Shown here piece by piece: positions 1 to 10,231 of a stretch of DNA of 64,000 bases (position 1 is the first letter of the stretch; each line of letters opens with the position of its first letter). Position numbers and translations under genes: made by a program. The stretch lies in contig JACEFZ010026880.1 of the NCBI GenBank assembly GCA_014155875.1, forward strand, positions 40,001 through 104,000. The letters run 5' to 3'. Source of the DNA: Cepaea nemoralis. Lineage: Eukaryota > Mollusca > Gastropoda > Stylommatophora > Helicidae. Below the pieces are notes generated by a model. That model had not been told where the DNA came from. It saw only the letters and a program-made list of their open reading frames with translations, and made no database searches.

Positions 1-690
1 TTGTTCCACGCCATTGGCATTCAGCATCTGAATGTTTACAACTCGGTAAGCTGCTGCCCGCCTGAATCGTTGCTTTATATTACCTATTTTTTGTTTATTT
101 GAGTTAGTAATTGAATATATTTGTTTATTTAAACAATATTAATATATTTTTATTTATCTCAAAGCAGTTATTGAATTTTTTTTCGTACTTTTTCTTGTGT
201 TTACCGTCACGAGGGCACTACTTTCGGCCATGCAAATTAGACTTGGTCTGCACAACACTTGCATGAATTAAATTAGGTTAGTGACGAAAGGCATAAAAAG
301 TTAGAACGAAGACAGGACATTGACAATTTAATATTAAGTTAACTATATTCTTTTTTTGTGTGGGCATGTCATGGTGATGTATCAAATTGTCGAATAATAT
401 GTCAGTTACTATTTGTTAATTGTTGCTGCTCTGTAAACCAGGGTGAACAACAGCTGAGTACAAGATTCGTGTGTGTGCGAAGTACCAAACAGGTGACCTA
501 ATTAGAAAACTCGTGTCTGTGCCGAAGTGGCAAAGAAGGTGACCTGCGTTACCGGAGTGTGTTCCCTGATTCTCGGGAACATTAAGTTGAGTATACTCAT
601 ATTTTTGGCATGCAATGTGGTTAATAGTGCATCTCTTTTTCAGCTTTTGATGCATTAGCATACGGTTGTGCTCTGTTTTTTCAGGATTAA
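1..690. other. AT-rich intergenic sequence, no gene seen
   Basis: No recognisable gene or transposon protein. Two adjacent diverged copies of a ~43-bp segment lie at about 460-545, both with a GTG-rich stretch followed by CGAAGT and an AGGTGACCT-like end. The 81-residue minus-strand open frame over this part has no recognisable motif and overlaps the duplication, so I do not call it. A TGTGGGCATG string near 359 resembles the outer end of the dispersed element described next and might be its diverged left end, but the link is weak. Confidence 0.5.
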
Positions 691-1194
691 ATATTTCAGG
701 TGATAAACAAGCGATAGACTGACTGTGGCGAGCAAAAATTTATTTGGCTTTATTTCTTTTACGTACCTGGCCAACAGTCGTTGAATGATTGTAAGACAAA
801 GGCCCAGTGTAGCCATTTTTGGTTCAAGCTAAGAAAGTAAACAGACGTGCGTTCTCTTGTGGGATTTCTTTCCCCGTGTGGGGAAAAGGTATTGTTGCCT
901 TTAAAACATGATTCTCTTCAAGCTATTGGTATGTTATATCTATATTATTAAGATGGATTTATGTTTTACATAGACCAGATTTTAATTAAGAATTAGTTAC
1001 AATTCTCTTAAACCAGGCTGGATGATGTTTACCAAAGAAACACATGTGGGCGCCACGCTGTAAATATTTCTAGGTTTTACCATTTAAAATTCGTATGTTA
1101 ATATTTTTTTATAGGCATTATGAACTTATATCTAACTAAATAGTTTTTAAAAACCTATGAATAGTATGTGTACTGTAGTACACAGAGTATCAAC

Positions 1195-1480
1195 TCTCAT
1201 GTTAGAAACTCTTTTCAATTTAGGAAAGACTCCTGATTCATACTTCAGAGAAGAAAACTCGTTTCTGCCAATTTCATAGTCCTATGAAAAATAACTTCTA
1301 TGCAATGGAACTATATATCCCTATCGATGCTTAGAAATCTGCAAAAAATTTTATGTACTGTAGAGATTGGACTTTAAAGAAACATTTTTCTCAATGTAGG
1401 AGCAGACTCTTGATTTCATACTGCACAAGTAGAGAACTGGTGTCTGCCACTTTAAAAATATCCTATGTAGTGTAAATGCA
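1195..1480 (+). repeat. Internal ~175-bp diverged tandem duplication
   Basis: Two diverged units start near 1203 and 1378. Each has a GAAAC-type start, a CTCAATGTAGGA-like stretch, GACTC(C/T)TGATT(T)CATACT, an AGA-rich segment, a CTGCCA core and then TCCTATG. The duplication lies inside the part of copy A that is absent from copy B. Confidence 0.55.
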
Positions 1481-2976
1481 CTGGTAAGGATGTCTCTGAA
1501 CTTGTTTTATCCATGCGGGGACATACAAATGATTACGCATATTCCTGACTCTTACTTAGTCAGGGGATAAAATATTTTGCCACATTATAATCTGTAACTT
1601 GGAAATATAGTGCTAAATTTTAGTACCATTCTTTTGTTAACAGATTAGTAACCACTCCATATGAGGGTGAACATATAATCATTTCATAAAATAGTGTTAG
1701 GGACAGGCCATGTTTGAATATAAATTCATGAACTTTTAAAACGCGTGATGTAAATGCATGTTCGGATAGGATTCACTCCGCATCACCTCACTGTAGTAGG
1801 AACAGAAGCGAAGATTGATGTGAATAAATTGCTTGAATAATAGCAGTCCTTGACAAAAATATCACAGCGACTACTATCCTCATCTGCTGTACGCAGTGGG
1901 GGAAAACAATGTATGTTTTAAGTTATGGATTAACCCCTGAGAAAACCCAAAAACAAAGGCTCCCTGCATCAGCATTATGATTAATTATTATGTATGAGTA
2001 TCATGTACTTAATATCAGAGAAATGTACATGTATGTCTTTTTCTGGTATGAGAATTTTCTTTGTTCTGATTGTTACTTTTTACTGTGGGAATATACATTT
2101 TAATGTTTCACCTTGGGATTAGAGGATGTTGATGTAAGAATACATATCTATGTCAGTACTTAAGAAGCCAATGGTGAATAGTCTTGACCTAGTGAGGTTT
2201 AAAGTGCCGAAATGAAGACGCGGCATTAGAAACCACAGGGTTTCTGTATAGGCTATTCTCTTCAAGTCATGAGAGAGACAATATCAACATGTTGGATGGA
2301 CAGAATGACTTCACCCATCCAATAGTCCAGTAACAACAGAACAAAATATAAGTGAGAAAAACCTTACTCACTATGAAGAGTCAGAATGGCTCTACTCAGC
2401 AATGAGGGACAGGGGAACATGGACACCCACTCCTTTCCCCTTCCCCCCTTGGTGTTTTGTATTTGTGTTTTTTTAATTGTGTTGTAAACCTTTTACCATA
2501 ACACAGTAGGTTAATGCTAGTGTTGTATTCTTGTCATCCCTTTTCTATAGAAAGAAGCAGGTGGTGGTTGAATTTGGTGGGACTATATCACTAACACTGG
2601 ATCCTGGGTCAACAGCCATAAAGTGAATGTCCAAACCATAGTCTGGATCTAGCAATACTCAATGTTTACTGCGGCGCTCAATAGCTCCATAGCGAGCAAC
2701 AAATAAATTAGAAGACAACTGACGGGGTGAGTGATTAAGTCCTTTTTTAGTAGGAATATCCAGGATGGACTTCAAGATCTAATAATCTACAAAGATGAAG
2801 ATCAACAGAGTACTGACAACAGTGTATCGTCTGCTTTACTTCTGAGAAGTATCACCTATGGCCTCATCATTAAACCCAAGTCAGTGAAACTGGGACAATC
2901 CTTCTAGCAAGTTACTAAAACTAACAACAGTGAGTAACCTTCAACTGTTGGTTGGATTACCAAGTTAATATCCACA

Positions 2977-3198
2977 ATGGATAAGTCTTCGAAAGAACAT
3001 CTCACAGCTGCAAAAGTCAAACATAAGGTTCCAGCCATGCAACACCAAGTTCTAGCTATGAACACCAACTCAAACAAATGGGAAGAAGACATTGAACCAA
3101 TACAACCAAGATGCCAACTGAAAACCATACCTACACCAGATTACCTCAAGGTTCCCAAACCTGAACACATAAAAAAAAGACCATATGAAAGCAGCTAG
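2977..3198 (+). other. Short open frame conserved between copies A and B
   Basis: A 73-residue open frame starts MDKSSKEH and contains MNTNSNKWEE and DYLKVPKPEH. The equivalent ATG in the inverted copy begins at 22,095 on the minus strand and again gives MDKSSKE, then MNTNSNKWEE, before a stop. DYLKVPKPEH is still readable further on. I recognise no domain. It may be a relic of a coding region of the element, or simply well-preserved non-coding DNA. Two copies cannot decide between these. Confidence 0.3.
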
Positions 3199-4548
3199 CG
3201 GAGTAAATGCCTCTACCCCGCAACCACAGGAATCACCTGATGGCTTGCAACCCTGGATATGTGGTGGAGTCAATATTCTTCAGTTCCATGCCTGCAGCAG
3301 AATCCTGGAATTAATTCCAGATGAACCAAATGAATAACAAGCAGAATTGTATGTCTACCCTGAAAGTAAATAATGAATCAGAACTCTGTGCTGGTCCCAT
3401 GTCAGCCTAAATGCCAATAACGGTGGAATAGGTTATAGACTGATGACTAGGTGGGTGAAAAATCTGTGGGGAAAAAAATTGAGATTCGGATATTATAAGC
3501 CAAGACGCTGAAAGGTAGGCATCCTTTTCATCAGATATGGTGATATAGGGAAGAACCTTAGTCCAAGACCAAAGATGCATCTCCTGAAGGTATGACCAAC
3601 CCAGGCCTCAATTTTACACTGACACCGAGCCGTTCGCAAAGAAGATTCTTGAATCCAGCTCCACGGAGGAGATATGTGGTGAATTTATTTCATAATAAGG
3701 ATTATAAGTTGTTCCGCAACAAACTTCAGTGGACATTAAACATGACTGTGAGTATTTATTGCTGTCACGGATAAATATGGACATTAACTGCTTTGCACTG
3801 GAGAAGAATACCCATCCGCAATGCCTAAATAACACTATAATTAATTAATTTAATTATTAAGTATCAACTGTTTTCATGTGTGTGTTTTTTTTTTTCTATG
3901 ACATATAAAGAGTGTTAGTGGGGAATGAGGTAGAACCAATGATGGTTAAGGTAAATAGTATTTTTACATCAACTCATTATTTTTAAATATGATAATTGTA
4001 CCTGGTGTCAGAAAAAAATATATAGATGTTGGGGTTTTTGCACCTAGACCAGTGTGATTATATCTAGGTACAATGAGTCAAGTTAGCAGAACCAATTTGT
4101 GGTTGTTGTGTTGTTTGTAAATAACCATGTTTTTTTCTGGGGGCACTGGGTACTATGTTGTAATACTGCATATCATTCCATGCCTGTCTGAAAATGCATA
4201 GTGTTTATTACACATCTATATATGTAATTGCAGATCTTGAGTTAATACCTGAACTGTTTGTCCAAAAGTGTTGTGTACATCAAGTAAATGTGGTGTCCAA
4301 CAAGTGGTTGTTTATATGTTGTGAGCAATCAAAATCCTTCTAGCACCATAGATAATGTAAAGGGTGATGAAGTGGGAAGGGAAACCTACACACAGATGCC
4401 ATTGTTTCAAGGGTTGAGCTCTTTCTTCCTGGGATTTGTGGTAAATATCCCTGATCACCCCGCATTCTTACCAGTGACCAGAGAATCAATAAAACCCCCC
4501 AGACATTTTTAAAGAGTTATTCTCAGGAATTAAAATCCACATCCCACA

Positions 4549-5607
4549 AACCATCAACCCTTTGCTCTTACATGTAAATATGTTTTATACATGACTCGTG
4601 CAGCGATTTACGCACAGTCATTCAGCTCAACTTTCTCAAAATGAGCCAAACGTGTACAGTGTCACTCCAAGGTTTTTAAATAATTGGGAGGGTGAAAGAT
4701 GTGTGACAGAAGTGGAAAGTGAGAGCGAATGTAAATTTTACAAGAGAGAGAGAGATCGGTCAGCGGATTTTTCTGGCGCTCAACGCGACTTTTTATATGT
4801 TGTCTGCGTCAGGTGTTTGCTTTCAATGTTGGAAGTGTGCTGTGATGGATGTGTTGTGTGTAGTTTAGTTTAGATCTTAGATAAAGTATTTTAAGTCTCA
4901 TAAGACGGAAACGTAGTCACGAATTAGTGTTATACACTTGTTTGTGGCCACATTTAACCGAATTATGGCACGTAAAAACTAACATACATACACATGATAG
5001 ATAGATATACATGTTAGAAGGTAGACTATATTAGTAATTACATCCAAACACGCAAACAACCAGAAAAACAAATATATAAATTGCATACATATTTTATAGA
5101 TCAAAGGGAGATAACTCCGGATCAGGGGACATAATAGACAACGAAACACTAACTTAACAGTGAAAGATAACTTTACACGCGGAAGCGAAATAGGTAAAGC
5201 CTGTCGCACACAGCTTGGTAATGGTTGTTTAATATTATATGGGGGACATGAAGCAATTCATGTGTTGACCCTAATAAAGTCAACTTTGTATGGGTAGTAA
5301 GTTAATTTACTATTGGAGGGCAGGTCTTATAAGACAACGGTCCGGTTCAGACATACCTCTAATTAATATAATATTGCGATTGAGAATAGGGCTCACGCCA
5401 AACCAGACAAGTTTGTGGCGATTGCCAGTAGCCAAGTAAAGTGATACTACATTGTGACATTAGTCAGTAGAAGTCTATGCAGTTACCCAAAGCCAGATTA
5501 TCTACAGTCTTTGAAAAAAATTAGAGACACTAATTTTTTTAAAAACCCCCTTGCGTCAAAACCCAATGAGTCAAAGTTGATGACGCAACACAGGAGGGGG
5601 GGGTGTG
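4549..5607. other. Unannotated sequence between two mobile elements
   Basis: No recognisable protein or RNA gene. It contains a short GA run near 4742, a CATA/GATA-rich stretch at about 4980-5015, and a short palindromic-looking stretch around 5515-5545. The open frame at 4598-4873 (91 codons) shows no domain and no coding signature that I can defend. Confidence 0.45.
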
Positions 5608-6216
5608 TGTCAAAGACTGGTACATAAAGGACGGAGGTCTTCTCAAGATAGAATACCCCGGGAAGAGTGGTCAACCTCAAATAGAATAGAGGTGAAAAAG
5701 TGCCCCGATATAAGGGCAGGGTAGATGATAGAATGGGGACTATTAACTAGTTCTCTCATGAGACACGGAGACGTTGACCAGATGGTTAGCACTCTGGTCA
5801 CGACAGAATCACGCCTATGTAATAGCCACGAATGCCACTAAACAGAAGACAGCTAATGTCAGCGTGCCAAGTGGAACGGCACGCAGAAAGCCGAAGGACA
5901 CATCAAGGCCCTTTCCGCGTGGTGTGTGACCACGCGAGCCAACTAGTCAGACTGGGGACTGACTTTGTAGAGAGCACTTGTTTAGTATTGATAGGAGTTT
6001 TGTGTAACCAAATAGATAGAGATAGCATTAGAGTTTAGAACACTAGTGATAGGCAATTCTGTGGCTTTGTGTGTGGTTTTGATAGCGACTGTTACGTACT
6101 TGTAAAGAGCCTACGGCAATAAAATGTACCATTTAATTCCTCTCACACGACTTGCAAGTTTCTTGTATGGTGTGGGAGAAGTAATCTGATGATGCCTTAC
6201 ACATGAGTTGTTGACA
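5608..6216 (+). mobile_element. Solo-LTR-like repeat, copy 1
   Basis: Direct-orientation relative of the repeat at 53,721-54,331. Both start TGTCAAAGACT and end TTGNTGACA, so the termini follow the LTR rule TG...CA with a short TGTCA/TGACA inverted repeat. Shared internal landmarks are TTCTCTCATGAGACACG, GCACTCTGGTCACG and a GCAATAAAATGT segment with an AATAAA polyadenylation signal at 6118-6123. That fits an LTR R-region. No primer-binding site or internal retroelement coding sequence adjoins it, hence a solo LTR. The flanking pentamers differ (GTGTG and TATAG), so no target duplication remains. The right end abuts a LINE fragment. Confidence 0.7.
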
Positions 6217-7516
6217 TATAGCTGTACCAAAAGACCAGAAGCAATTGAATGTGAAGATTTTCGTATAATTAATCTCATAAACCATATCACTAAGCTTCAA
6301 CTCAGAATCATAATGAGAAGAATCGGAAATAAAAAAAAATGGAAATTAGTGAAGAACAGTATGGATTTGTGGAGGATAAGGCACAAACAATGCAATTTAT
6401 ACATTTCGAACATTAATAGAAAGGTCAATAAGGGAAAAAGAAAGACATATATTTGTGCTTCATAGATTATACTAAGGTATTTGATAAAGTAAAACATGAT
6501 GAGCTGATTAAAAAATCAGAAGATATCAACAACGGGAAAGATTTATGAATAATAAAGAATATTTACTTGAACCAAGTAGCAGCAATTAAAATGGGAAATA
6601 AAGAGGGTAGTTACGAACAGATAAAGCTAGGAGTACAATAGGGGTTGTCTTGTCACCAGACCTCTCTCCCTATATGGCGAAGTAATAATGAGAGAGATCA
6701 AAGAGATGCCAGGGAAAACTAGTTGGAGGTTATAATAAAATAATATACGCTATGCAGATGACACAGTATTGGTGGCGGATAAATCAACAGACCTACAACA
6801 ATTGTTGGACAGTGTAGTAACAGAGAGTGCAAGGAAAGGATGCTCCTTGAATATCAAGAAAACAGTAACAATGGTGATATAAAAGAAAATGGTGACACCA
6901 AAATGTGACATAAAAATAAAAGGGGAATTCTCAACCCAAATGGATAATTTTAAATACCTAAGAGCATTTACATCAGTTGGAAGATGTACAGCAGAGATTA
7001 AGAGCATTATAGAGCAATCAGAAGCCGCATTTCAGAAAATGAAGATATTTTATGCAATAAGTCACTATCACTGAATGTAAGAAAGAGAGTGCTGAAATGT
7101 TATGTAGAACCAGTTTTGCTGTATGGCAGTGAATCTTGGAATGTAAATGAACAAATTAAGAAGAAATTAGAAGCAACAGAGATGTGGTTCCTGAGACGAA
7201 TATTGCGAATTTCTTGGACTGCCAGAGTAACTAACAACGACTGCCTGATTCAGGCTAATGAAACTGGAACAATATATACAACAATAAGTAAGCGAAAACA
7301 TCTTTCTTTGGTCATGTGATGAGAAGAGAGGCATTGGAGAACATCATGACAACTGGAAACATCGAGGGGAGAGAGGCAGAGGCAGACCAAGAGAAATGAT
7401 GCTGGATGGATTGATATGGTGGCATGGAGGAATATCAACAGCGGAGTTGATCCAGAACACCAAAGACCGAGATCTGTGGAGAGCCATGAACGCCTACGTC
7501 AGCCGGCATGACACTT
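6217..7516 (+). mobile_element. Decayed non-LTR retrotransposon (LINE) reverse transcriptase, 5' truncated
   Basis: A frameshifted LINE ORF2 relic. In order it shows PEAIECEDFRIINL and IMRRIGNK (fingers), then after a frameshift FIDYTKVFDKVKHDEL (motif A, with its catalytic Asp), RYADDTVLVAD (catalytic YADD box, about 6748-6780), the thumb-like DNFKYLRAFTSVGRC, VLKCYVEPVLLYGSESW, then LRRILRISW and FGHVMRRE. These are typical of the invertebrate 'endonuclease-reverse transcriptase' LINEs. The apurinic endonuclease domain is absent. At least three frame breaks make it a pseudogene. The 3' end runs into a (TGA)n tail. Other 3' fragments of this family lie at 27,905, 32,770, 47,100 and 51,336. 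Confidence 0.85.
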
Positions 7517-7595
7517 GATGATGATGATGATGATGATGAATGATGATGATGATGATGATGATGACGACACACACACACACCCCACACACACACGC
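7514..7595 (+). repeat. (TGA)n and (AC)n microsatellite, LINE 3' tail
   Basis: TGATGA repeats begin directly at the 3' end of the preceding LINE relic and pass into a CA-rich run. The position fits the simple-sequence tail of a non-LTR retrotransposon that has since expanded. Confidence 0.8.
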
Positions 7596-7880
7596 ACGAG
7601 GGTAAGTCAATAAGTAAGTCACAAAAGGCTGTAGAAAAATAAGACTATGATAATAACTTGAAACCAGTTTATTTTTGTACATACATTGTCCCTTTATTTG
7701 TCAACATAATTTCCACCAAATTTGATGATGCACTTATCCCATCGTTTTATCAGTCCTGCCAAACCAACTGCATAGAACTGCGTGCTCTGTTTTCTAAACA
7801 GCGTTTTCACTTCACATTCAACTTCCGCGTCACTCGCGATATGTCTCCCGCCAAGGTGGGTTTTCAGTGGATTACCCCCC
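7596..7880 (-). mobile_element. Mariner transposase C-terminal fragment with terminal repeat
   Basis: On the minus strand this encodes HLGGRHIASDAEVECEV, RKQSTQFYAVGLAGLIKRW and GGNYVDK followed by a stop. This is the characteristic C-terminus of mariner-type transposases. The left end carries the terminal repeat GGTAAGTCAATAAGTAAGTC (7602-7621), which recurs at 7,930 and 8,769 and, inverted, at about 9,662-9,685. The N-terminal DNA-binding and catalytic regions are missing. A short plus-strand piece with the AAAGCGGTGCAAAGCTGGG motif follows at ~7,891, so the locus is scrambled. Confidence 0.8.
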
Positions 7881-7927
7881 AACGATTTCCCGTAAAGCGG
7901 TGCAAAGCTGGGTAGAACACGTTATGA

Positions 7928-8105
7928 GAGTGAGTCAATAAGTATGTCACACAGTTCTGTGGGATGACAGGTAAATGAAAACAAAGCACGCAGTTCTATG
8001 CACCCGGGTTTGGGAGGACTGATAAAACGATAGCATAAGTGCATCAATGTTGATGGAAATTATGTTGAGAAATAAAGGGACGATGTACGTAAAAAAATAA
8101 ACTGT
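7928..8105 (+). mobile_element. Internally deleted mariner copy (MITE-like)
   Basis: A 5' terminal repeat (GAGTCAATAAGTATGTCACA) is joined after only ~50 bases to the end of the transposase gene (CAAAGCACGCAGTTCTATGC, then GGGAGGACTGATAAAACGAT and AATTATGTTGAGAAATAAAG). The whole transposase body is deleted. The right terminal repeat is not seen; similarity stops near 8,105 after AAATAAACTG. Confidence 0.7.
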
Positions 8106-8114
8106 TTTTTTCTA

Positions 8115-8245
8115 TATAGATGTTGATGTGTGACTGGTCGGTGACATCATGTACCAGGGAAGCCAGTAGCCAGGTTTTCCTGTTGATGTGTGAGTGGTTG
8201 TGGACATCATTTACAAGGGAAGGCAGAAGCCAGGTTTTTCCTGTT
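8115..8245 (+). repeat. Two-copy tandem repeat of about 68 bp
   Basis: Two diverged copies share TGTTGATGTGTGA(C/G)TGGT, GACATCAT, GGGAAG and AGCCAGGTTTT. A third partial copy follows (TGTTGAATGCGTGG). No coding content. Confidence 0.65.
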
Positions 8246-8284
8246 GAATGCGTGGCAGAATACATGGTGATCCACTGGCAGTAG

Positions 8285-8505
8285 CCAGGTCTGTGGCCAA
8301 TGGGTTAACGAGTTTGAACGCGTTCGAAACACAACTGTGGGAGATTTTACAGCAGACAGCCTTGCGTTGGTTCCCATACAACGGTATGAGTTCCGGTCGT
8401 TCAGAAAGCAATGGCAAACTACTGAACGTAAACTTGCCAAGAAATCACAAACAGCCTAAAAATACTGGGGTTGCCCACGATGCTCTGTAAGAGATATGCA
8501 ACTAA
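8285..8505 (+). mobile_element. tRNA-derived SINE, copy 1
   Basis: The 5' part is tRNA-like: an A-box-like CTGTGGCCAATGGGTTAACG and a B-box-like GCGTTCGAAAC. The body has the block GGTCGTTCAGAAAGCAATGG, then CAAACTACTGAACGTAA and a CTGGGGTTGCC-like region. The same body is present at 39,838-40,082 and 49,390-49,627, and inverted at 52,345-52,434. That pattern of a tRNA promoter plus a shared body is diagnostic of a SINE. Confidence 0.75.
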
Positions 8506-8766
8506 CTAACTGTTAGTAAATTCCTGGCACTGACCTGTCTTGTAGAAATCATGGACGGTCTGTTTGGTGATGTGATTGTCAAACTACAGTTGGGCCCTCC
8601 CTGGTCGTAATACAGTACTCACATCTACTAGGTCAAGATTCAGTGCCAAGAAAAACAACAAGGTCTGAACCTAACAAAACTGGATGGTGGAAAGTGGGAA
8701 GTAGGGGTGTGCCCCAGTTATGACTTAAGAGTTGTTGACATGGGAGCAGACACGTATTATACGCGG

Positions 8767-9685
8767 GCGAGTCAATAAGTAAGTCACACAGTTCTGTGGA
8801 TGGCAGGTAATGTAGTTGGTGTTTCTACAGGTGTCATTAGGTGACAGCAACATCGAACTTTATATTCCCGTTCATCAGGTGGCATTAGGTGTCTCACGTG
8901 CATGCGCAGCACATAAACAAAATGGCGACTGTACTTACGGAGTGTACAACCAAAGAGCAACATAGCTGTTGTGCTGTTTTTTTGTGGGCAAAAGGACTGC
9001 CTGCAAAGGACATTCATAAGGAAATGCTTCCTGTTTATGCTGACAAATGTTTGTCCTTAAAGCGGTGCATAGCTGGGTAGAAAATTTTCTCAAGGACGCT
9101 CTAAAATTGTTGATAAAATCCGATCTGGTCGTCCTGTTGAGATTGCAACAGAAGCATCCGTGCAGCGGGTGGAGGAGATGATTAGAGGTGACAGGCGAGT
9201 AACGATAGACTCTGTAGCATCCTGCAATAGGGTGCTCTGAATGGTTCAAGCATACAGTCATAATGCATGATCGATTGAACTTTCCAGACTGCTGACTAGA
9301 GGAGTGTTGCTTTCTTCATGACAATGCCAGACCACATACGGCTCGATTAACTCAGGATAAAATTAACAAACTAAGGTGGGAAGTTCTGGAACAACCACCT
9401 TACAGCCCCGACTTAGCCCACTGAAAACCCACCTTGGCGGGAGACATTTCGCGAATGACGCCGAAATTGAATGTGAAGTGAAAACGTGGTTTAGAAAACA
9501 GAGCACGCAGTTCTATGCAGCCGGTTTGGGAGGACTGATAAAACGATGGGATAAGTGCATCAATGTTGGTGGAAATTATGTTGAGAAATAAAGGGACAAT
9601 GTATGTATAAAAATAAACTGGTTTCAAGTTGTTATCATATTTAGTTATTTTTCTACAGCCATTTGTGACTTACTTATTGACTTCC
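8767..9685 (+). mobile_element. Mariner element with broken transposase
   Basis: A ~0.92 kb element bounded by inverted terminal repeats (GAGTCAATAAGTAAGTCACA on the left; TTTGTGACTTACTTATTGAC on the right). Intact mariners are about 1.3 kb. The N-terminus reads MATVLTECTTKEQHSC and FLWAKGLPAKDIHKEM (helix-turn-helix region). After a frameshift come a WVENF-type linker, then [15 protein letters not shown], which contains the second catalytic Asp, YSPDLA just before a stop where the third Asp should follow, and HLGGRHFANDAE to GGNYVEK at the C-terminus. The middle, with the first catalytic Asp, is deleted. It cannot encode active transposase. Confidence 0.85.
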
Positions 9686-9711
9686 ACTGGTATATCAGAT
9701 GAAAGCGTTGT

Positions 9712-9905
9712 ATTAGATAAACGAGCGAACGAACTTTATTTTCAAATGGTCGCAAATTGGACACGCAGACCTGTCTTACATTCAGCCCTTCCAATCACTC
9801 ATCTTCCTTTCATCAACAATCTATTGTTACACTGACATAGGGTGGGAAAAAAAAAAAACATTGTCAAAATAATGGTGTGAACGTGATACATATTACCATG
9901 TTATG
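9712..9905 (-). mobile_element. Dispersed repeat, likely LINE/SINE 3' end
   Basis: Matches 37,537-37,722 in the same orientation. Shared blocks are AACTTTATTTT, CGCAG(A/G)CC(T/C)GTCTTA, CACTCATCTTCC, AAAAACATTGT and TTACCATGTTATG. Read on the minus strand both end in AAAATAAAGTT followed, in the other copy, by GATTT repeats. That is typical of a retrotransposon 3' tail. Class uncertain. Confidence 0.6.
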
Positions 9906-10110
9906 TGACAGTGACACACATGCACACACATACACGTGCATAAATACACACATACATACATAAATACATACATACATACATACCTGCATACATACTTACA
10001 TCATTTACAGACCACTACTCAGTAACACAAATACACACTCCCTCGCATACACATATACTCATTCACAATCACAAACTCACTAACAAAAATGTACCTATAA
10101 GTACATACAT
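9905..10110. repeat. CA/CATA-rich microsatellite
   Basis: Alternating ACAC and ACATACAT runs with no other content. Confidence 0.85.
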
Positions 10111-10111
10111 A

Positions 10112-10151
10112 CAGTCTCTCTCTCACTCTCTCACTCTCTCCCTCCCTCCCC

Positions 10152-10186
<35 letters not shown>

Positions 10187-10200
10187 GTCTCACTCTGTCT

Positions 10201-10231
<31 letters not shown>

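Larger units (their letters stand above)
690..4548 (+). mobile_element. Dispersed element copy A, unclassified, no protein domain
   Basis: This segment matches, in inverted orientation, the insertion at 20,486-22,837. Shared landmarks include the 'aagcgatagactg' stretch near 708, the block CCCCGTGTGGGGAAAAGG near 873, GTGTATCGTCTGCTTTACTT near 2821, CCTGGATATGTGGTGGAGTC near 3251, and the right end ATCCACATCCCACA ending at 4548. Relative to copy B it carries about 1.6 kb of extra sequence between ~928 and ~2560. No transposase, reverse transcriptase or integrase is visible. Copy B has TG...CA termini and a 5-bp target duplication, so the family could be a long solo LTR or a non-autonomous element. 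The left end here is uncertain. Confidence 0.75.
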
